Positions 17,138-27,477 of a stretch of 45,993 nt of DNA are shown one piece after another. The notes beneath the pieces are model-generated. The model worked only from the letters and a program-made list of their open reading frames with translations, was not told the DNA's origin and ran no database searches. Origin of the DNA: Nitrososphaeraceae archaeon (GTDB taxonomy: Archaea; Thermoproteota; Nitrososphaeria; Nitrososphaerales; Nitrososphaeraceae); contig JADDOW010000043.1 of NCBI GenBank assembly GCA_016782225.1, forward strand, positions 54,263 through 100,255, in the 5' to 3' direction. Every line of letters starts with the position of its first letter. The first letter of the stretch is position 1. The position numbers and the translations under genes are program-made.

Positions 17138-17662
17138 ATGTTATTTAACTTTAAAAAAAGGCTGATTTTTTTCTTTTTGGCTATGTTCTTGTTCTTAGGC
17201 CTTTTTCAACTGGGGTTCTCAATCAAATTGGATAAATCTTTCTCTGAAGAATTATCGGAAAACTTTAAGAATCAAATACAGGGCATTGATGAAATTGGCA
17301 TATTTTTAAATAACCTCAAAATAGCCCTAGTTATGTTTATTCCTATTTTAGGTATTGTTGTAGGGAGCTTTTCTGCGTTTTCCACTGGGCTGATATTTAA
17401 TTCAATAGTGAATCTGTCCAATGCTAACTTTGCCAATCCATTGATAGTTTTTCTTACACCTTTTGGGATTTTGGAATTAGTATCGTATGGTTTAGCAATT
17501 TCCAGAGGGGGCATTTTTTTATATGAGATTTTAAAAAAGAGCGTATCAAAAAAATCTATAACATACTTATTTGTTGAGGTTAGCTTAGTTGCTGTTATGT
17601 TGTTTGTTGGCGCATTAATTGAATGGAGCATGATACAGAATATCCCAAATGATTTATTGTGA
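17138..17662 (+). CDS. SpoIIM-like membrane protein
   Basis: This 174-residue protein has about five hydrophobic helices. The pattern NLKIALVMFIPILGIVVGSFSAFSTGLIFNSIV followed by LTPFGILELVSYGLAISRGG is the hallmark of the stage II sporulation protein M/CorC-like membrane family found widely in archaea. Its function in non-sporulating cells is unknown. The ATG at 17138 lies about 26 nt after a TTTTTATATCC box, so it is leaderless. Confidence 0.8.
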   Translation: MLFNFKKRLIFFFLAMFLFLGLFQLGFSIKLDKSFSEELSENFKNQIQGIDEIGIFLNNLKIALVMFIPILGIVVGSFSAFSTGLIFNSIVNLSNANFANPLIVFLTPFGILELVSYGLAISRGGIFLYEILKKSVSKKSITYLFVEVSLVAVMLFVGALIEWSMIQNIPNDLL

Positions 17663-17736
17663 TTAATTTATATCGTTGTTATAAAATGCCATAGTGTTTA
17701 AATAGTTTTAGAGGAAAACTACCCTCAGTGAATTAG

Positions 17737-18030
17737 ATGCCAGTTGCAATTCTTCCGGATATTAGTGAACAACATTGTATTGGATGTGCTTTATGTGTAG
17801 AAATTTGTACAGCTCTTGGTCCAGATGTTTTGAGAGTAAAACCTGTTGAAGGCTGGAAAAGAGGCAAAGCATTTGTCTTTTACCCAGAACGATGTATTTC
17901 TGATGGTGCGTGTATTGGTGTTTGTCCAACAAAAGCAATTTTTTGGATGAGACCAATGGAGTATACTCCAGGACAACCAATCCCATTAAAGAAAAACGCC
18001 GTTTTTACAAAAGGCTGGGAAGAGGGCTAA
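17737..18030 (+). CDS. 2[4Fe-4S] ferredoxin-type protein
   Basis: This 97-residue protein has two cluster-binding motifs: CIGCALCVEIC (about residues 12-22) and CISDGACIGVCP (about 52-63, with a longer first spacer). The first motif is followed by a loop before the second, and the C-terminus is polar. It probably carries electrons for oxidoreductases in the cytoplasm; no partner is adjacent. An eight-T run at 18046-18053 follows the stop. Confidence 0.9.
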   Translation: MPVAILPDISEQHCIGCALCVEICTALGPDVLRVKPVEGWKRGKAFVFYPERCISDGACIGVCPTKAIFWMRPMEYTPGQPIPLKKNAVFTKGWEEG

Positions 18031-18045
18031 GCTTCCATCCAAATA

Positions 18046-18053
18046 TTTTTTTT
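18046..18053 (+). terminator. Oligo-T terminator after the ferredoxin gene
   Basis: Eight consecutive T residues lie 16 nt past the stop codon, followed by a further T-rich stretch. This fits intrinsic archaeal termination, which needs a T-tract and no hairpin. Confidence 0.45.
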
Positions 18054-18165
18054 ATTTTAAAACATATTTTCTAGTTTTAGGCTTTTAGACATTTATTATT
18101 ATATCTTCTATTTCCATTTCATAGGATTATTAGAATTTAAATAACAATTCGAATTACTGATTAAT

Positions 18166-18894
18166 TTGGATTTGACAAAAAAGCTATTTGTTGTAGGCGT
18201 AGGTCCGGGTTCAACGAAATACCTTACAGACTATTCAAAAGAAGCAATTAAAAACTCTAATCTTATTGTAGGGTACAAGTACACTCTATCTACAATTGAG
18301 CATGTTATAGATAAATCTATACAAAAAGTTTTTGAAATAACAATGAAAAATCAGGAGGAGATATACCAGCATGTATTCAATGATTTGATGAAAGATAATG
18401 ATCGGTGCACTGTTCCCTTTACCGGTGATGTAAACTTTTCTGAATCAGAGGTGGTGGATAGGTTGTTGGATCTTTTTGGGGACGATAATGTGGAAATAAT
18501 CCCGGGAATCAGTTCAATACAGATTGCATCTGCAAAATCTAGGGTACCATTGGATAAGGCAACAATCATAACGTTTCATATCACAGGAGATATTGAAGAA
18601 AAAAAAATAGAGCTTGTAAAATCCGTAGCAGATGGTAAAAGCATAATACTGGTGCCTCGGCCATGGCCATCAAATCCATCCAAGAACTTCATGCCTTCTG
18701 ATATCTCTTTATTTTTAAGAAAAAATGGAGTAGATACTTCGAAAATTGATGTTTGGGTATTTGAAAACTTAACGAACAATGAAAAAGAGACTATATACAA
18801 AGGAAAAATGGATTCGTTGGAAAACAAAGACTTTAGTGCTTTGTCTGTAATGGTGATAGATCAAAACATAAGGCAAACTTACCTGGAGTTTTAG
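18166..18894 (+). CDS. cbiE: Cobalt-precorrin-7 C5-methyltransferase CbiE
   Basis: This 242-residue SAM-dependent tetrapyrrole methylase has the N-terminal glycine-rich motif VVGVGPGSTKYLT, the central FTGDVNFSESEVVDRLLDLFG element and the IIPGISSIQIASAKSRVPLDKATIITFH block typical of CbiE/CobL-N. It acts in corrin ring assembly for cobalamin. No other cob/cbi gene is in the window, so the pathway genes are dispersed. A TTG start is used (18166; TTG 18172 is equally possible). Confidence 0.88.
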   Translation: MDLTKKLFVVGVGPGSTKYLTDYSKEAIKNSNLIVGYKYTLSTIEHVIDKSIQKVFEITMKNQEEIYQHVFNDLMKDNDRCTVPFTGDVNFSESEVVDRLLDLFGDDNVEIIPGISSIQIASAKSRVPLDKATIITFHITGDIEEKKIELVKSVADGKSIILVPRPWPSNPSKNFMPSDISLFLRKNGVDTSKIDVWVFENLTNNEKETIYKGKMDSLENKDFSALSVMVIDQNIRQTYLEF

Positions 18895-18960
18895 TAAACC
18901 TGATTTATCAACAACCCCAAATGCAAATAATATATTAGAAGTAGATGTCTATATTGTATG

Positions 18961-19056
18961 ATGAGCAAAAACGAAATTAGATATTGTATTGAATGTGGTT
19001 CAAAAATGTCTAAGACCACCAAGCTATGCCCGGCTTGTGGGGAGTCTCAAATATAA
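18961..19056 (+). CDS. Zinc-ribbon microprotein (31 aa)
   Basis: The 31-residue product is a single zinc ribbon with two Cys pairs: YCIECGSKMSK and LCPACGESQ. It resembles the zinc-ribbon pattern used by many archaeal nucleic-acid and adaptor proteins, but nothing else is attached. A TATA-like stretch (about 18926-18937) lies about 27-30 nt before the ATG pair at 18958/18961, as for a leaderless gene. Confidence 0.6.
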   Translation: MSKNEIRYCIECGSKMSKTTKLCPACGESQI

Positions 19057-19159
19057 TATCCAAAAATATATTTTGGTTATGCCATATTTTTCATTTAATT
19101 TTGTGTTATGTTGTTAATGATTTTTATTAAAATAGATTTACTTTTATTAATGATTAGAT

Positions 19160-19651
19160 GTGGTAAACAAAATAACCCTTCTTGTTCCTATAATTGTTTC
19201 TTCCATAATAATAGGAATTTTGGGATTAGTGTTTGTTCCATCAGATATTAAAAACAGAAACCTTGATTTTTCAACAGGGACAATAAAGATTGATGACATG
19301 ATCATCAATGTTGAGGTAGCTGATTCAGATGATGAGAGGCAGAGATGGTTGATGTTTAGAGAGGAAAACCTGCCGCCAAATTCCGGGTTATTGTTGGTTT
19401 ACGATAAGCCTGATTTGCATTCTATGTGGTTGCTAAATATTAGATATCCGTTAGATTTACTTTGGTTTGATCAGCAGGGAAATCTCGTTTACACTGTGAG
19501 AGATGCGCAACCCTGTGATAATTTTCTGGATTTCTCTGCATGTACATTTAAAAATACAAAACCGTCAAAATTTGTTCTAGCCGCTCATTCGGGGTTTATT
19601 AGCCAAAATAACATAGCCAATGCGTCAAATTTAGAAATTCTTTCCATCTAG
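19160..19651 (+). CDS. DUF192 family, membrane-anchored
   Basis: This 163-residue protein has an N-terminal hydrophobic helix (about 4-27) and then a DUF192 domain. It shows VEVADSDDERQRWLMFREENLPPNSGLLLVYDKPDLHSMWLLNIRYPLDLLWFDQQGNLVY, which is the conserved core, and ends with the DUF192 finger (PSKFVLAA). Function unknown; the domain likely sits outside the membrane. A GTG start is used. Confidence 0.82.
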   Translation: MVNKITLLVPIIVSSIIIGILGLVFVPSDIKNRNLDFSTGTIKIDDMIINVEVADSDDERQRWLMFREENLPPNSGLLLVYDKPDLHSMWLLNIRYPLDLLWFDQQGNLVYTVRDAQPCDNFLDFSACTFKNTKPSKFVLAAHSGFISQNNIANASNLEILSI

Positions 19652-19680
19652 CTTTAAAATAATAAAAATACCGAACTACG

Positions 19681-21615
19681 CTAGATGTATTTTTTGATTT
19701 GATTTATTTCATGAATTATCTCCTCGATAGAAGCCTCGTCCTCTATGGTTGTTACGTCTCCAATAGTTTCTTTATTTATTATTGATCTCAACAGCCTTCT
19801 CATTATTTTACCACTTCGTGTTTTCGGTAGTTTATTTACAAAATATATCTTTTCGGCAATAGCAATCGGCCCTATGGTATTTCTTATGTGCTCATTCATT
19901 TCCTTATTCAATTGCTCGGAGGAAACAAATCCTGACTTGAGCACCAAAAACGCTATTATCGTTTCACCTTTTATTTCATCAAATTTACTGGTAACTGCAG
20001 CCTCTGCTACTGATTGATGGGATACAAATGCACTTTCTATTTCTATCGTTCCTAATCTGTGTCCTGCAACCTTTAGTATGTCATCTGATCTTCCTAATAT
20101 CCAAACATAGTTATCCTTATCTGTGTATGCAAAATCTCCCGCAAAATAACGATTGGGCACTTTTTCCCAGTATGTCTTTTTATATCTCTCATCATCATTC
20201 CATAATGACAACAACATTCCGGGCCATGGCTTTTTGATGGTTAGATAGCCCTTTTTCCCGCTTTCCACTTTTTGACCGTTCTCATCCACTATTTCTATCT
20301 CTATTCCCGGAAGTGGAAGGGTTCCTGACCCGGGTTTCATTCTGATGTTCTCTATGCCACTACACATACTGACCATTATTCCGCCGGTTTCAGTTTGCCA
20401 CCAGGTATCGACAATAGGGCAATTTTGCTTCCCGATTACATTATAGTACCATAGCCAAACCTCTGGATTTATTGGTTCTCCTACTGTACCCAATAAACGT
20501 AATGTGGATAAATCAAAAGAGTTAGGGATCTCATCACCATGCCTCATATACGCCCTTAACGCAGTTGGTGTCGTATAGAGGATGGTGGCGCCATATTTTT
20601 CCACTATTTTCCAGTATCTTCCCTGATCCGGAAAATCAGGTGCTCCTTCATACATTATCTCTGTAACTCCATGCATCAACGGTGCATAAACAACATAACT
20701 GTGCCCTGTTACCCAACCTATGTCGGCTGTGCAAAAGAAAATGTCCGTTGCCATAAAATTAAAAACCCACTTGGCTGAGTTGTATAAATGCGTTAGATAT
20801 CCTCCTGTGCCATGAACGACTCCCTTTGGCTTCCCCGTGGTTCCTGAAGTATACAATATGAATAACGGGTCAGTGCTATCCATCCATTCTGATTCGCATA
20901 GGTTGGATTCTTTATTGGTTATGTCATCAAACCAAAGATCCCTCTCACCCATTGTTATTTCCTTATTTGTCCTTTTGACTACGATTACTTTTTCAACATG
21001 GGGAATTTTCTTTACTGCATCGTCTGTTATATTTTTTAATGGGATTATTTTCCCCCTTCTGTAACCCCCGTCTGCTGTTATAATAATTCTGGATTTAGAA
21101 TCATTTGCCCTGTCGGCTATTGATTGTGAGCTAAACCCCGAAAAAACTACCGAATGAATCGCTCCTATTCTCGCGCATGCAAGCATTGAGATGGGCAATT
21201 CTGGTATCATTGGGAGATAAATTGTAATTCGATCTCCTTTTTTGATTCCGAGCCTTATTAAGGCATTAGCTAATTGATTTACTTTATAGTATACCTGATT
21301 GTATGTCAGGGTAACTGATTCTCCATTTTCTCCTTCCCAAACAATGGCTGCCTTATTTTTTGTTTCCGATTCTATATGCTTATCAAGGCAATTGTATGCT
21401 GCATTTATTTTACCGCCCTGAAACCATTTCGCAAAAGGGGGGTCCCAGTCCAATATTTTATCCCATTGCTTAAACCATGCCAAATTCTTTGCACATTCTG
21501 CCCAGAATTGCTCGGGATTGCCTGATGCCCTTTTTTTTATTTTTTCAATTTTTTTGCCTTCAAGCGATATATTATCGGTACCATCGATATTTTCTGATTT
21601 TGAAATGTTAGCCAT
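19681..21615 (-). CDS. acs: Acetyl-CoA synthetase (AMP-forming)
   Basis: This 644-residue enzyme activates acetate with ATP and CoA. Signatures are the P-loop-like YTSGTTGKPKGVVHG, the adenylate motif DTWWQTETGG, the hinge GRSDDILKVAGHRLGTIEIE and the acetylation-site lysine near the C-terminus in PKTRSGKIMRRLLR. Length is normal. It is typical of thaumarchaeal carbon metabolism, where it may recycle acetate or feed acetyl-CoA. The ATG at 21615 is preceded by an AT-rich stretch. Confidence 0.95.
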   Translation of the reverse strand: MANISKSENIDGTDNISLEGKKIEKIKKRASGNPEQFWAECAKNLAWFKQWDKILDWDPPFAKWFQGGKINAAYNCLDKHIESETKNKAAIVWEGENGESVTLTYNQVYYKVNQLANALIRLGIKKGDRITIYLPMIPELPISMLACARIGAIHSVVFSGFSSQSIADRANDSKSRIIITADGGYRRGKIIPLKNITDDAVKKIPHVEKVIVVKRTNKEITMGERDLWFDDITNKESNLCESEWMDSTDPLFILYTSGTTGKPKGVVHGTGGYLTHLYNSAKWVFNFMATDIFFCTADIGWVTGHSYVVYAPLMHGVTEIMYEGAPDFPDQGRYWKIVEKYGATILYTTPTALRAYMRHGDEIPNSFDLSTLRLLGTVGEPINPEVWLWYYNVIGKQNCPIVDTWWQTETGGIMVSMCSGIENIRMKPGSGTLPLPGIEIEIVDENGQKVESGKKGYLTIKKPWPGMLLSLWNDDERYKKTYWEKVPNRYFAGDFAYTDKDNYVWILGRSDDILKVAGHRLGTIEIESAFVSHQSVAEAAVTSKFDEIKGETIIAFLVLKSGFVSSEQLNKEMNEHIRNTIGPIAIAEKIYFVNKLPKTRSGKIMRRLLRSIINKETIGDVTTIEDEASIEEIIHEINQIKKYI

Positions 21616-21737
21616 GAAAACTGAAATGGAAGTTGTTTACTTAAATGCTTTTTTTAAATAACATGATAAATCTATAGATAAATCTTACATGTAATTGTAG
21701 CAATAAATTAAAATAAATAAAGTGAACGAAAATAGAT

Positions 21738-21995
21738 GTGAAGTATAGAAGTAGAACAGAAATAGTAGCAATGATTCTTGACGCAGCAAATGGCGGTGCT
21801 ACCAAGACAAAAATTATGTATAAAGCATTCTTAAGCTATGCGCAGTTACGTGAGTATTTATCTGTACTAATTGAAAATAATTTAATTGAATACATTGAAG
21901 GTTTACAGACATACAAAACAACGGAAAAAGGGCTAAACTTTCTAAAGATGCATAATGAAATAGGCGAACTTTTAAATCCACAAAAACAGGAATAA
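21738..21995 (+). CDS. Small winged-helix regulator, HTH_45 type, copy 4 (divergent)
   Basis: This 85-residue paralogue of the three cassette proteins starts at GTG with KYRSRTEIVAMILDAANGGATKTKIMYKAFLSYAQLREYLSVLIENNLIEY. It agrees with them in the recognition helices but diverges at many positions and lacks the iteron promoter. It therefore looks like an older copy or the ancestor of the amplified cassettes. Its start fixes the correct N-terminus of the other three. Confidence 0.85.
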   Translation: MKYRSRTEIVAMILDAANGGATKTKIMYKAFLSYAQLREYLSVLIENNLIEYIEGLQTYKTTEKGLNFLKMHNEIGELLNPQKQE

Positions 21996-22163
21996 TCCTT
22001 TATTTTTATATTTTTAGTATTTCATCCAAATCAATTCAATAGAGTATCAAATATAGCAATTCCTGATAATCAAAAGCAGCAGCAGCATAAAATAAAATGG
22101 AATTTAAAATGTGAATTAATGCATTGCTTTTTTTGTCGCTGTTGTTGTTGTGGTGCTAATACT

Positions 22164-23024
22164 CTAATTAGCAGATGTAATTATTTGGCTTATTTCGTTA
22201 TGCTCATTCTCATTTTCAATAGCATTAGAAATGTCGGGAACAGAGTCTTCTAATTCCTTTTTAATTCCTTCATCTCCCTCCTCCTCTTTTTGTAATTCTT
22301 GATTGTTGTCATTTATGCTGTTGTTACCTAACTCCTCCTCATTTATTTGGCTGTTTTCCAATGTCACTTTATCTTCATTTTGAAGGCTTATTGTATTCTC
22401 AGCTGCCTCATTGGTTGAAGATACTGTTGTATTGTCTACGGTTTGTTTGGTTAGTTTGTTAATTATATTTTTAATTTCTGAATTCTCTAGATTGATGTGA
22501 TCCATTAATTCGTTGGTGTGCAGGTTAATCTGCTGATGTACATCCTCTGTTATCTCGCTGCTTTTATATTGCAGTTTTGCGTCAAATAACACCGATTTTA
22601 TTCTTCTTGATTCTATATCCAGTTCCGATATTCTTTGGTGAAGTTTTTCGATTATTTCTTTGGTGTTTTCACCTAACTTATCGAGTCTTTTTTCGTATTT
22701 TAAATAGACCAACTCTGCATCGTCTTTCATGCCATCATTTTCAGAAACAATATCCTGTAATGCCCTTATTCTTTTTAATGCCAAAGATTTTTCACGCAAT
22801 AGTTTTTGAGCATCAAGTCTCCATCTTGGAATAAAAATAACATAGTCTCCTTGAACTAAAAGCTGCTCATATGGTAAATTTTTTATACCACCAGAGCCAC
22901 AATCGACACTAACTGATTCTACAGATCCTTCAATATCTGTTATTATGCCTATAACCTTTCCTATGTATGTTCCATACATATCTTTAACTTTTTTACCCAC
23001 AAATTCGAGCTTCAATTCGCTCAT
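22164..23024 (-). CDS. cdvA: CdvA-like cell division protein
   Basis: This 286-residue protein has an N-terminal beta-rich PRC-barrel-like domain (about residues 1-70, LEFVGKKVKDMYGTYIGKVIGIITD ... YVIFIPRW), then a coiled coil (about 75-190), then an acidic, Asn/Glu-rich tail. This is the order seen in CdvA, which binds membrane and DNA and recruits CdvB/ESCRT-III in TACK archaea. No CdvB or CdvC is in the window. I did not see a clear CdvB-binding C-terminal motif beyond SVPDISNAIE. Confidence 0.78.
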   Translation of the reverse strand: MSELKLEFVGKKVKDMYGTYIGKVIGIITDIEGSVESVSVDCGSGGIKNLPYEQLLVQGDYVIFIPRWRLDAQKLLREKSLALKRIRALQDIVSENDGMKDDAELVYLKYEKRLDKLGENTKEIIEKLHQRISELDIESRRIKSVLFDAKLQYKSSEITEDVHQQINLHTNELMDHINLENSEIKNIINKLTKQTVDNTTVSSTNEAAENTISLQNEDKVTLENSQINEEELGNNSINDNNQELQKEEEGDEGIKKELEDSVPDISNAIENENEHNEISQIITSAN

Positions 23025-23139
23025 GGATTTTCATTTAAAAGTTGGTATAATGCTCACTGTGTGAAAATATATTAATTAATTTATAATAATAATTTAACTA
23101 CATTATTGTAGTAATTGATAATAAAGCAAATTGTGCTTT

Positions 23140-24822
23140 ATGGAAAATATGTACCAGGAAAATTTTACTTTTGATGAAAAACAAAAACTTGAATCCCATT
23201 TTTCCAATTCCGATAGGGCGGTATTTGTAATCATTACCCCTAATCAGGTTGATCGTGGGGCACTAATGTCCAGATATTCCAGAACCGATAAGACAATGCG
23301 GCGCATATTTATAGACGAGTTTTTATCCAATCCTAACAGAGGAACGGAATTCTATAACAAAGTCCTGCTAGAATATGGCGATGATTCTGTTGCCGAACTC
23401 GGAACGGCGCAATGTGCCATAGAGTGGATTTCCAACATAGGTGCTCAAAAAATCGAGGACCATCGAATTGGTTTGTCGTTTTTAGAAAAGTCCTCCCGTT
23501 ATGTGGCTTTTGACAAAAAGGTCAATGGAGTCTATAAATACCATAGGGATAAAAAAATAATGTCCTCTTCCTTCGCTGATAACTTTATACGGTCATGCGA
23601 TTTCTCGTTTGAAACTTATTCTAAAAATATCACACCTATGCAAAATTACCTTAAGGAAAAAATTCCTATCGATGATCTTTATTTTTATAACTCCACCGGT
23701 AATAGTGAAACTCCTTTTAACCACTTGAGCAATTTGGATGACATAGAGAACGCAAAAAAAATATACAACTCAACGATTAAGGCAAAGGCATTAGATATAT
23801 TGAGAAATCTCCTTCCATCTTCAACTCTTACAAACCTTGCAATTACCGGAAATGGTAGAGCATTTGAATATCTTTTATTTCACGTTCTTTATTCGGATTT
23901 GCATGAAATAAGGGACATAGGGAATCAGTTGTATGGTGAATTGGAAAAATACATCGAGCCGTTTATCAAACGTTCAAAAGACAAGTACAGTGTTTTATAC
24001 AACGATTATCTGATAAAGACCCGGGACTCGATACACAAAATATTAGAGTCCGACTTGCAGATATATGGTGAAAGCAATTCAAATTCAAATTCAAATGGTT
24101 CTGGTGCAAATGTTAAACTGCTCTCCTATATCCCAAACCATGAAGCCGAAGTAAAATTGGTCTCATCTATATTATATGAGTATGGAAAAGACCTTTCGCA
24201 GGAATTTCTATTGGATTACTCCAATTCGTTAACTGATGACAAAAGGCATGAAATAATCAGGCTTTATACTCAATTTAGGCAAAATAGGCGACACCGGCCA
24301 GGGCGAGCCTTTGAGGTAATCGACTATTCATTTGGATTGATGACAAATTATGGGATGTTTAGGGATCTCCACAGGCATAGAATGTTAACAATGAGCAGAC
24401 AATTGTTGTCTACAAAATACGGATATGACATTCCGCGTGAAATAACTGAGTTAGGGATAGAGAAAGACTACAATGATTGCATGTATCTTTGTGATGAATC
24501 CTATAAACTAATCTCGCCAAAGATGCCTAGTGAATCTCAGTATGTGGTTAATTTTGCCTACAGATACCCGTATTTCATAAAGATGAATCTTCGTGAAGCG
24601 TGCCATATGATTGAGCTCCGAACGACTCCCCAGGGTCATCTTGATTATAGAAATATTTGTCAACAGATGTATTCCTTGATAAAAGAGGTCAACCCTGTTA
24701 TTGCCAATGGGATAAAGTTTGTTGATATGAATAACTATGATTTGGAGCGATTTAAATCCGAAAAAAACACTGCAATGAAAAAATCCAAGTTAAACCTTGA
24801 GTCCAGCAGCAATATAAATTGA
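23140..24822 (+). CDS. Tandem ThyX-like protein with degenerate active sites
   Basis: The product is about 560 residues, twice a normal ThyX. The N-half carries ThyX-like [16 protein letters not shown] (the RHR-x7-S position) and [23 protein letters not shown] ... LHEIRDIG. The C-half carries [21 protein letters not shown] and [23 protein letters not shown]. Neither half has the exact ThyX motif, so thymidylate synthesis is uncertain; an ancient duplication is clear. The ATG at 23140 is preferred over the upstream TTG at 23131. Confidence 0.8.
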   Translation: MENMYQENFTFDEKQKLESHFSNSDRAVFVIITPNQVDRGALMSRYSRTDKTMRRIFIDEFLSNPNRGTEFYNKVLLEYGDDSVAELGTAQCAIEWISNIGAQKIEDHRIGLSFLEKSSRYVAFDKKVNGVYKYHRDKKIMSSSFADNFIRSCDFSFETYSKNITPMQNYLKEKIPIDDLYFYNSTGNSETPFNHLSNLDDIENAKKIYNSTIKAKALDILRNLLPSSTLTNLAITGNGRAFEYLLFHVLYSDLHEIRDIGNQLYGELEKYIEPFIKRSKDKYSVLYNDYLIKTRDSIHKILESDLQIYGESNSNSNSNGSGANVKLLSYIPNHEAEVKLVSSILYEYGKDLSQEFLLDYSNSLTDDKRHEIIRLYTQFRQNRRHRPGRAFEVIDYSFGLMTNYGMFRDLHRHRMLTMSRQLLSTKYGYDIPREITELGIEKDYNDCMYLCDESYKLISPKMPSESQYVVNFAYRYPYFIKMNLREACHMIELRTTPQGHLDYRNICQQMYSLIKEVNPVIANGIKFVDMNNYDLERFKSEKNTAMKKSKLNLESSSNIN

Positions 24823-24838
24823 TTTTATTGTTTATTTG

Positions 24839-25867
24839 TTAAAACCATTTGTCAAGGGATTGGCTCTTTTTAAGAATGTGTTTATCGAGCTTTTCTATAT
24901 AATTATTTACTCTTTCGTAGGAAAAGTTTTTCTCATCGCAAAGGAACTTTATAGTTTTCTCTTTGTCGAGATCTTTGAATTGAAGGTTTAGATCCCCTAT
25001 ATCTATAACCTCTGGATTCAAAAAAATTTCTCTTATTTCCTGATAGGGGGTATTTGAGAGCTCATCTCTTATTTTATCAATATCCTCTAGTTTTTTATGT
25101 TTTTGAATCAATTTTAAGGCATTTTTGGGTCCGATACCGCTAAAGCCGTCCGGATTGAAATCTGTCCCAATCAAGATGCCTAAATCTATTAACTGCTCGT
25201 GGGTTAGATTGTTGCTTTTTAGCACCTGGTCATATTCTATCAATTCCGGCTCTATGTCTATGTAGACATTTCTGTTTGGGATTTTTCTTTTTCCGCTAAC
25301 CGTTAAGTTTCTTATTAGCCTTTTTGCGCCAAATAAGATGGAGTCATAATCCTGACTAACGCAAGAATATGCCACTTCCTGTTTTGAAAGATATGCGGCT
25401 GTGGATTCTCCCTCTGAAGGCGCAGTGATATGCGGAATTCCCATTAGTGACAAGATGTTTTTTGACTCTTCAACTATATTTGAGGTAAGCATGGAGGTTC
25501 CTTGGCTGAATTTTTTTGCATCATCTATTCTTCCCTCCTGTAAAGCCAAATTGTATTTTTCAGTTGCATCTTGTTTAGCTTTTCTTCTCCTCTCAATCTC
25601 GCCTGTCTTTAACTTATGAGGCCGTCCATCGAAAATATAGATCAACTGGATTCCATCGCACATCAAGTTTATATTCCTATAGAAAAGACCACTGAGATGG
25701 CTTGTCGGGTCCCCTTGGTTATTTGTCAGCAACTCTCCCGTAGGCCCCCTAATTGTTGCTAAAAACTGGTAAATTACATTGAAAGCGTCTATTGATACCA
25801 CCTTTCTATTTAAATCTGAAATTTTAATAGGGTTTGAAGTGACCAATGGTTTTAGATTTAATCCCAT
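24839..25867 (-). CDS. fen: Flap endonuclease 1
   Basis: This 342-residue FEN-1/XPG nuclease acts in Okazaki fragment maturation. It shows the N-terminal VVSIDAFNVIYQFLATIRG, the catalytic IFDGRPHKLK and PSEGESTAAYL acidic clusters, SQDYDSILFGA and the helix-hairpin-helix DFNPDGFSGIGPKNALKLI. The C-terminus ends QSLDKWF, a PCNA-box-like tail one residue shorter than the canonical Q-x2-L spacing. It is convergent with the ThyX-like gene. Confidence 0.94.
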   Translation of the reverse strand: MGLNLKPLVTSNPIKISDLNRKVVSIDAFNVIYQFLATIRGPTGELLTNNQGDPTSHLSGLFYRNINLMCDGIQLIYIFDGRPHKLKTGEIERRRKAKQDATEKYNLALQEGRIDDAKKFSQGTSMLTSNIVEESKNILSLMGIPHITAPSEGESTAAYLSKQEVAYSCVSQDYDSILFGAKRLIRNLTVSGKRKIPNRNVYIDIEPELIEYDQVLKSNNLTHEQLIDLGILIGTDFNPDGFSGIGPKNALKLIQKHKKLEDIDKIRDELSNTPYQEIREIFLNPEVIDIGDLNLQFKDLDKEKTIKFLCDEKNFSYERVNNYIEKLDKHILKKSQSLDKWF

Positions 25868-26061
25868 GCTTTAATCCAAATACAACCAAATGATTTTTAA
25901 ATTTTTGAGATGTTGCTTGGTGGGCATTTGTTGGTTTGAACAGTTGTTTTAGATAGGCAAATAGACTATTATACAATCAAGTTAATTAACAATACCCCCT
26001 CTGCGTGTGTTTGTAAACAGATAATCTTGCTATTATCTGCTTAGTCACCTTTGCTTTAGGC

Positions 26062-26829
26062 CTATAACTTTGCTGAAATCCCGCCATCTATATTCATAAT
26101 TGTACCGGTCACCCACCTGGACTCGTCTGAAGCCAAAAACAAAATGGCACTTGTGACATCCTCTGGGTCACCAATTCTTTTTAAGGGAAATGAGTTTTCC
26201 AAAACTTTTTTTGCGTTCTCGTCCTGTAAATACGGCTCCAAAATCGGACTCCTAATTGTTGACGGTGCAACGCAATTACACCTTATGTTATATTGGCCGT
26301 ACTCTACGGCAATACTTTTTGTTAGCATTATGACGCCTGCTTTCGTAACCCCGTATACTGAGAATGGGACTTTGGGTATTGCTCTTATCCCCAACAGTGA
26401 TGAAATGTTTATTATGTTTCCGTAATTCTGCTCTATCATAATTGGGATTACGGCCTTGATGGGCTGAAATGTCCCTTTTAGATTCACATTCATTAGGTTT
26501 GTCCATTGATCTTCTGTCATTAAATGAAAGGGCGCAGGGTCATTAATTATTGCTGCACAGTTTATCAGAACATCTATTTTGTCAAATGTGGATATTGTTT
26601 GCTCTATGACATTTAACACTTCAGATTCATGGGCTACATCTGAAGTTACAGCTAAAATATTGTTATTGTTATTGTTATTATCAAGCTCATCTAAAGTCTT
26701 TTTTAATTTTTTTTTATCTCGTGCTACTAAAACAACTTTACTGCCTTCATCAAGTAGCCTTTTTGCTGTGGATTTTCCTATCCCACCACTAGCTCCAGTA
26801 ATAACGGATACCTTTCCTTTTAGTTTCAC
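26062..26829 (-). CDS. Short-chain dehydrogenase/reductase (FabG-like)
   Basis: This 255-residue SDR has the nucleotide motif TGASGGIGKSTAKRL, the NCAAI motif, catalytic Ser in ISSLLG and the Y-x3-K motif YGVTKAG, plus the C-terminal VTGTIMNIDGG loop. An Asn run (about residues 52-56) sits in a surface loop. Substrate unknown; it may act in fatty-acid, sugar or ketone metabolism. Confidence 0.9.
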   Translation of the reverse strand: MKLKGKVSVITGASGGIGKSTAKRLLDEGSKVVLVARDKKKLKKTLDELDNNNNNNNILAVTSDVAHESEVLNVIEQTISTFDKIDVLINCAAIINDPAPFHLMTEDQWTNLMNVNLKGTFQPIKAVIPIMIEQNYGNIINISSLLGIRAIPKVPFSVYGVTKAGVIMLTKSIAVEYGQYNIRCNCVAPSTIRSPILEPYLQDENAKKVLENSFPLKRIGDPEDVTSAILFLASDESRWVTGTIMNIDGGISAKL

Positions 26830-27477
26830 ATGTTTTTTTCTTTACAATCGATTAAAAGTCTTTTTATTTTTCTGGGTTATAGGAAAATTTTATAAATGGG
26901 TATATAAAATGCCATAAAAATATTGCTATGCTGCTGCCACCAATACCCTAGTAATTTTTGGTTACCTCCATAATGGGAATTGTACTGCATGGGCGTCAAC
27001 AGATGAAAATATGTTTTATAGCTCAAGCAAGCGCAAGATAATACTGGCATGAAAAACCTTGTTTTAGGTATATGACTTTCAATATCTCCATTCCTAATTC
27101 TATGGTTTCGACAAAAGGGTCTATCTTACAGTTTTTATTGTTTATTTACTGGCTGGCAATAATTGTGTTAGACACATATGGACCTTGATGTTCCATATGG
27201 AACTTTCAAACATATATATAAATTACCTTTAGTTTCACATAATTATCTCAATCAGCTTCCCAACATGTCAACCTAAAAAGAAAGAAATCTCCACAAACAA
27301 AACTTATTTGTAGATTAAATCTATTTGAAGGCCTGCACAGGCGGTTGGAGCGCCATGGACATAGAAAAGTTACATGTTTTTTCTATTCTATATTGCTATT
27401 ACACACAATAGGAAAAAATGTGTTAGACACATATAGACCTTGATGTTCCATATGGAACTTTTGAATACATATCTAAA
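26830..27477. other. Gene-poor region with duplicated 61-bp promoter element
   Basis: No gene is supported over about 650 bp. The clear content is two 61-bp copies of one regulatory element at 27164-27224 and 27419-27479. The first copy has a good TATA stretch (CATATATATAAATT) but no open frame behind it, suggesting a lost gene or an RNA. Confidence 0.6.
27164..27224 (+). repeat. 61-bp promoter/operator repeat, copy A
   Basis: It starts TGTGTTAGACACA (arms TGTGT/ACACA), contains the perfect 14-bp palindrome GTTCCATATGGAAC at 27190-27203 and ends in a TATA-like stretch. The first 43 bp match copy B with one mismatch. Confidence 0.8.
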
